A DNA stretch of 64,000 bases, taken from NCBI RefSeq assembly GCF_000092865.1, contig NC_014151.1, positions 3,534,001 to 3,598,000 on the forward strand, written 5' to 3'. Below the pieces are notes generated by a model. That model made no database searches. It was not told the DNA's origin and saw nothing but the letters and a program-made list of their open reading frames with translations. The position numbers were made by a program, and so were the translations under genes. Shown here in pieces: positions 62,163 through 64,000 of this stretch (the stretch's first letter is position 1; each line of letters opens with the position of its first letter). This stretch comes from Cellulomonas flavigena DSM 20109. GTDB taxonomy: Bacteria; Actinomycetota; Actinomycetes; Actinomycetales; Cellulomonadaceae.

Positions 62163-62947
62163 CAGCGGGCCTCGGCGGCTGCGGTGGCCTGCGCGCGGCG
62201 GGTCAGCGCGCCGAGGCGCTCGAGCACGGCGTCGGACGTCGGCTCGGCGAGCTCGTCGACGATCCGCCCGTCGGCGAGGAACAGGACGCGGTCGGCGTAG
62301 GACGCGGCGGTCGGGTCGTGCGTCACCATGACGACCGACTGCCCGAGCTCGTCGACGCTGCGCCGCAGGAACGACAGCACCTCGTGCGCGGACGACGAGT
62401 CGAGGTTGCCCGTCGGCTCGTCGGCGAACACCACGGCGGGGCGCGTGACGAGCGCGCGGGCGCACGCGACGCGCTGCTGCTGCCCACCGGACAGCTCACC
62501 GGGCTTGTGGTGCAGCCGGTCCCGCAGGCCGACGGCCTCGACGACGGCGTCGAGGTGCGCGCGGTCGACGGGCCGGCGCGCGATGTCGAACGGCAGCGTG
62601 ATGTTCTCCAGGGCGGTGAGCGTCGGCACCAGGTTGAACGCCTGGAAGACGAACCCGATGCGGTCGCGGCGCAGGCGTGTCAGCCGCCGCTCCGACATGG
62701 CCGAGACCTCCTCGCCGTCGACCACGACGGTGCCCGACGTGGGGCGGTCGAGCCCCGCCAGGCAGTGCATGAGCGTCGACTTGCCGGACCCGGACGGGCC
62801 CATGGTCGCGGTGAGGCGCCCGCGCTCGACGTCGAGGTCGACCCCCGCGAGCGCGTGGACGGCCGTCGGGCCGGCGCCGTAGGTGCGCACGAGCCCGCGT
62901 GCGGTGGCGATCGGGGTGGCGGCGCGGGGGGTCTCGGTGAGGGTCAC
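62162..62947 (-). CDS. ABC transporter ATP-binding protein (MacB/LolD type)
   Basis: A 261-aa ATPase with Walker A MGPSGSGKSTLMHCLAG (about 50-58), Q loop VFQAFNLVPTLTA, signature LSGGQQQRVACARAL, Walker B VVFADEPTGNLDS and the H loop VMVTHDP. The Q loop and the LSGGQQQR signature are typical for lipoprotein/peptide exporters. GTG 62947 gives VTLTETPRAATPIAT before the fold; the longer upstream frame is not supported. It is coupled to the permease gene. Confidence 0.94.
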   Translation of the reverse strand: MTLTETPRAATPIATARGLVRTYGAGPTAVHALAGVDLDVERGRLTATMGPSGSGKSTLMHCLAGLDRPTSGTVVVDGEEVSAMSERRLTRLRRDRIGFVFQAFNLVPTLTALENITLPFDIARRPVDRAHLDAVVEAVGLRDRLHHKPGELSGGQQQRVACARALVTRPAVVFADEPTGNLDSSSAHEVLSFLRRSVDELGQSVVMVTHDPTAASYADRVLFLADGRIVDELAEPTSDAVLERLGALTRRAQATAAAEAR

Positions 62948-63234
62948 GAGGTAGATCGTCCCGCCCCCGGGGCCGGTGCGACATCCGGACGCGCCCGGAG
63001 GGGGACCCTGACCGCGCGGCCGGGGCGGGTCAGGGTGCCGCCCGGACGCGAACGTCCTGCTCAGCGGCTCGGCGCGCGGGCGGACGTCCTCGGCGGCCAC
63101 CCGACCCCCCGGGGGTCGGACGTCGCGCGTCCCGGGACGGACCGGGGCCCGCCCCGGATGCGGGGGCGGGCCCGGCGGGCCAGGCTCGTCCTCGACGGGC
63201 CGCACCGGCGGCCACCGGCACCGAGAGGTCTCTC

Positions 63235-63369
63235 ATGCACGCGCTCCGCCGCACCGCGCACGTCGTCGGCGCCGTCGTCCTCGGGGCGGGCCTCGCGTTC
63301 GCGGCGCAGCCCGCGCTGCTGACCGACCTCGCCCGGCCCGTCGTCGCCGCGATGCTGGGGGCCGGCTGA
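63235..63369 (+). CDS. Small secreted or membrane peptide, 44 residues
   Basis: ATG 63235 with GAGAGG 5 nt upstream opens MHALRRTAHVVGAVVLGAGL, then AFAAQPALLTDLARP and VVAAMLGAG. The first 24 residues read as a signal peptide with a possible cleavage after FAA; the remaining 20 are a short amphipathic helix. It may also be a single-pass anchor. I recognise no family. It lies alone in the gap between the ABC exporter and the YciO gene. Confidence 0.5.
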   Translation: MHALRRTAHVVGAVVLGAGLAFAAQPALLTDLARPVVAAMLGAG

Positions 63370-63412
63370 CGCACGAGGTGAGCGCCCGCGGGCCCACCCC
63401 TAGGCTGACGTC

Positions 63413-64000
63413 ATGGCCCGGTACTTCGACGTCCACCCGACGGACCCGCAGCCGCGCTCGATCGCGCAGGTCGTCGCCATGCTGCGCGACGACGCGGTGA
63501 TCGCCTACCCGACGGACTCCATGTACGCGCTGGGCACGCGGCTGGGCAACCACGACGGGGCCGAGCGGATCCGCCGCATCCGGAACCTCGACGACCGGCA
63601 CCACTTCACGCTCGTGTGCTGCGACTTCGCGCAGCTCGGGCAGCTCGTGCACCTCGACAACAGCGCGTTCCGGGCCATCAAGTCCGCCACTCCCGGGCCG
63701 TACACGTTCATCCTGCCCGCGACGCCCGAGGTGCCGCGGCGCCTCGCGCACCCGAAGAAGCGCTCGGTGGGTGTGCGGATCCCCGACGACCCGGTCGCGC
63801 TGGCGATCCTGCGCGAGCTCGGCGAGCCGCTCGTCTCGTCGTCGCTGCTCGTGCCGGGGCACGACTGGCCGATGAGCGAGGGCTGGCAGATCAAGGAGGA
63901 GCTCGACGACGTGCTCGACGCGGTCGTCGACGCCGGCGACCGCGGCAGCGAGCCCACGACCGTCGTGGACTGGACGGACGGCGCGCCGGAGGTCGTGCGC
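63413..64000 (+). CDS. YciO/Sua5/YrdC family protein, 3' end outside window
   Basis: The first 196 residues of a Sua5/YrdC/YciO protein. The fold starts at VVAMLRDDAVIAYPTDSMYALG, followed by RIRRIRNLDDRHHFTLVCCDF, the RNA/nucleotide-binding ATPGPYTFILPATPEVPRRL and VGVRIPDDPVALAIL. KKRSVGVRIP is the YciO pattern rather than the TsaC one. TsaC-type members make threonylcarbamoyl-AMP for tRNA t6A; YciO members are paralogues of less certain role. The ATG at 63413 is close to the family start. The gene runs off the window. Confidence 0.9.
   Translation, partial: MARYFDVHPTDPQPRSIAQVVAMLRDDAVIAYPTDSMYALGTRLGNHDGAERIRRIRNLDDRHHFTLVCCDFAQLGQLVHLDNSAFRAIKSATPGPYTFILPATPEVPRRLAHPKKRSVGVRIPDDPVALAILRELGEPLVSSSLLVPGHDWPMSEGWQIKEELDDVLDAVVDAGDRGSEPTTVVDWTDGAPEVVR

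Overview
The window is chromosomal DNA from a very GC-rich actinobacterium. GC is clearly above 70 %, GTG starts are frequent, coding is dense, and long mirror reading frames lie antisense to most genes. The gene content (DUF5926 protein, luciferase-like oxidoreductases of F420 type, a DtxR/IdeR-type iron box, serS beside pheA, LCP protein, FusA2-like factor, MsiK-less sugar ABC operon) points to Micrococcales, and a Cellulomonas-like genus is the best guess. No rRNA, tRNA, transposase, phage gene or CRISPR array was seen. The region reads as core chromosome with patches of turnover.

Layout. 1-3825: a cut EamA exporter, then an alpha-glucoside-type ABC operon (binding lipoprotein, MalF-like and MalG-like permeases) with an operator-like dyad and four direct repeats upstream. 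4058-15194: HAD phosphatase and serS (overlapping), diacylglycerol-kinase-like lipid kinase, a tiny secreted HU-like peptide, and the set GT2, giant duplicated membrane protein, pheA, followed by a DUF5926 protein. 15309-21623: a polysaccharide locus with pgm facing an operon of processive GT2 synthase, membrane-anchored GH26-like protein and UDP-glucose dehydrogenase. 22230-28593: MFS exporter, pyruvate oxidase, second MFS exporter, gluconokinase, YtxH protein and a small membrane protein, separated by repeats. 28721-33892: UvrA-like ABC protein divergent from a ring-cleavage dioxygenase with a MarR-type operator, then a STAS/SpoIIE-phosphatase pair. 33911-38865: SBF-like transporter, an alpha/beta hydrolase broken by one amber codon, a 5'-3' exonuclease, a GNAT, a secreted 11-residue-repeat peptide and a DUF6803-like membrane protein. 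39044-44065: histidine kinase remnant, siderophore-interacting protein with iron box, LCP ligase, LLM oxidoreductase, ferritin-VIT fusion. 44257-52860: MalT-like regulator, Gfo/Idh oxidoreductase, NmrA-like reductase, a broken membrane gene, a two-component system and a FadR-like regulator. 52969-64000: LLM oxidoreductase overlapping a trehalose-synthase-like GH13, FKBP lipoprotein, EF-G-like GTPase, MazG-like hydrolase, MacB-like ABC exporter, a small peptide and a cut YciO/Sua5-family gene.

How parts work together. Pgm should supply glucose-1-phosphate and Ugd UDP-glucuronate to the inner-membrane GT2, while the anchored GH26-like domain would sit outside the membrane to trim or release the polymer. 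This resembles synthase-dependent capsules in logic (two-gene synthase plus Ugd), but the GH26 partner is unusual. It is the best candidate for an undescribed system here. Its 600-bp promoter region carries a four-half-site GGAC/GTCC array and a Crp-like site.

The second theme is non-coding. At least four families of short inverted or direct repeats fill gaps of every orientation (6.2, 17.0, 25.5, 26.9-27.7, 37.2, 48.2 and 59.5 kb), some building nested stems over 100 bp long. Three broken genes (amber, deletion frameshift, remnant) show active decay among the accessory genes.
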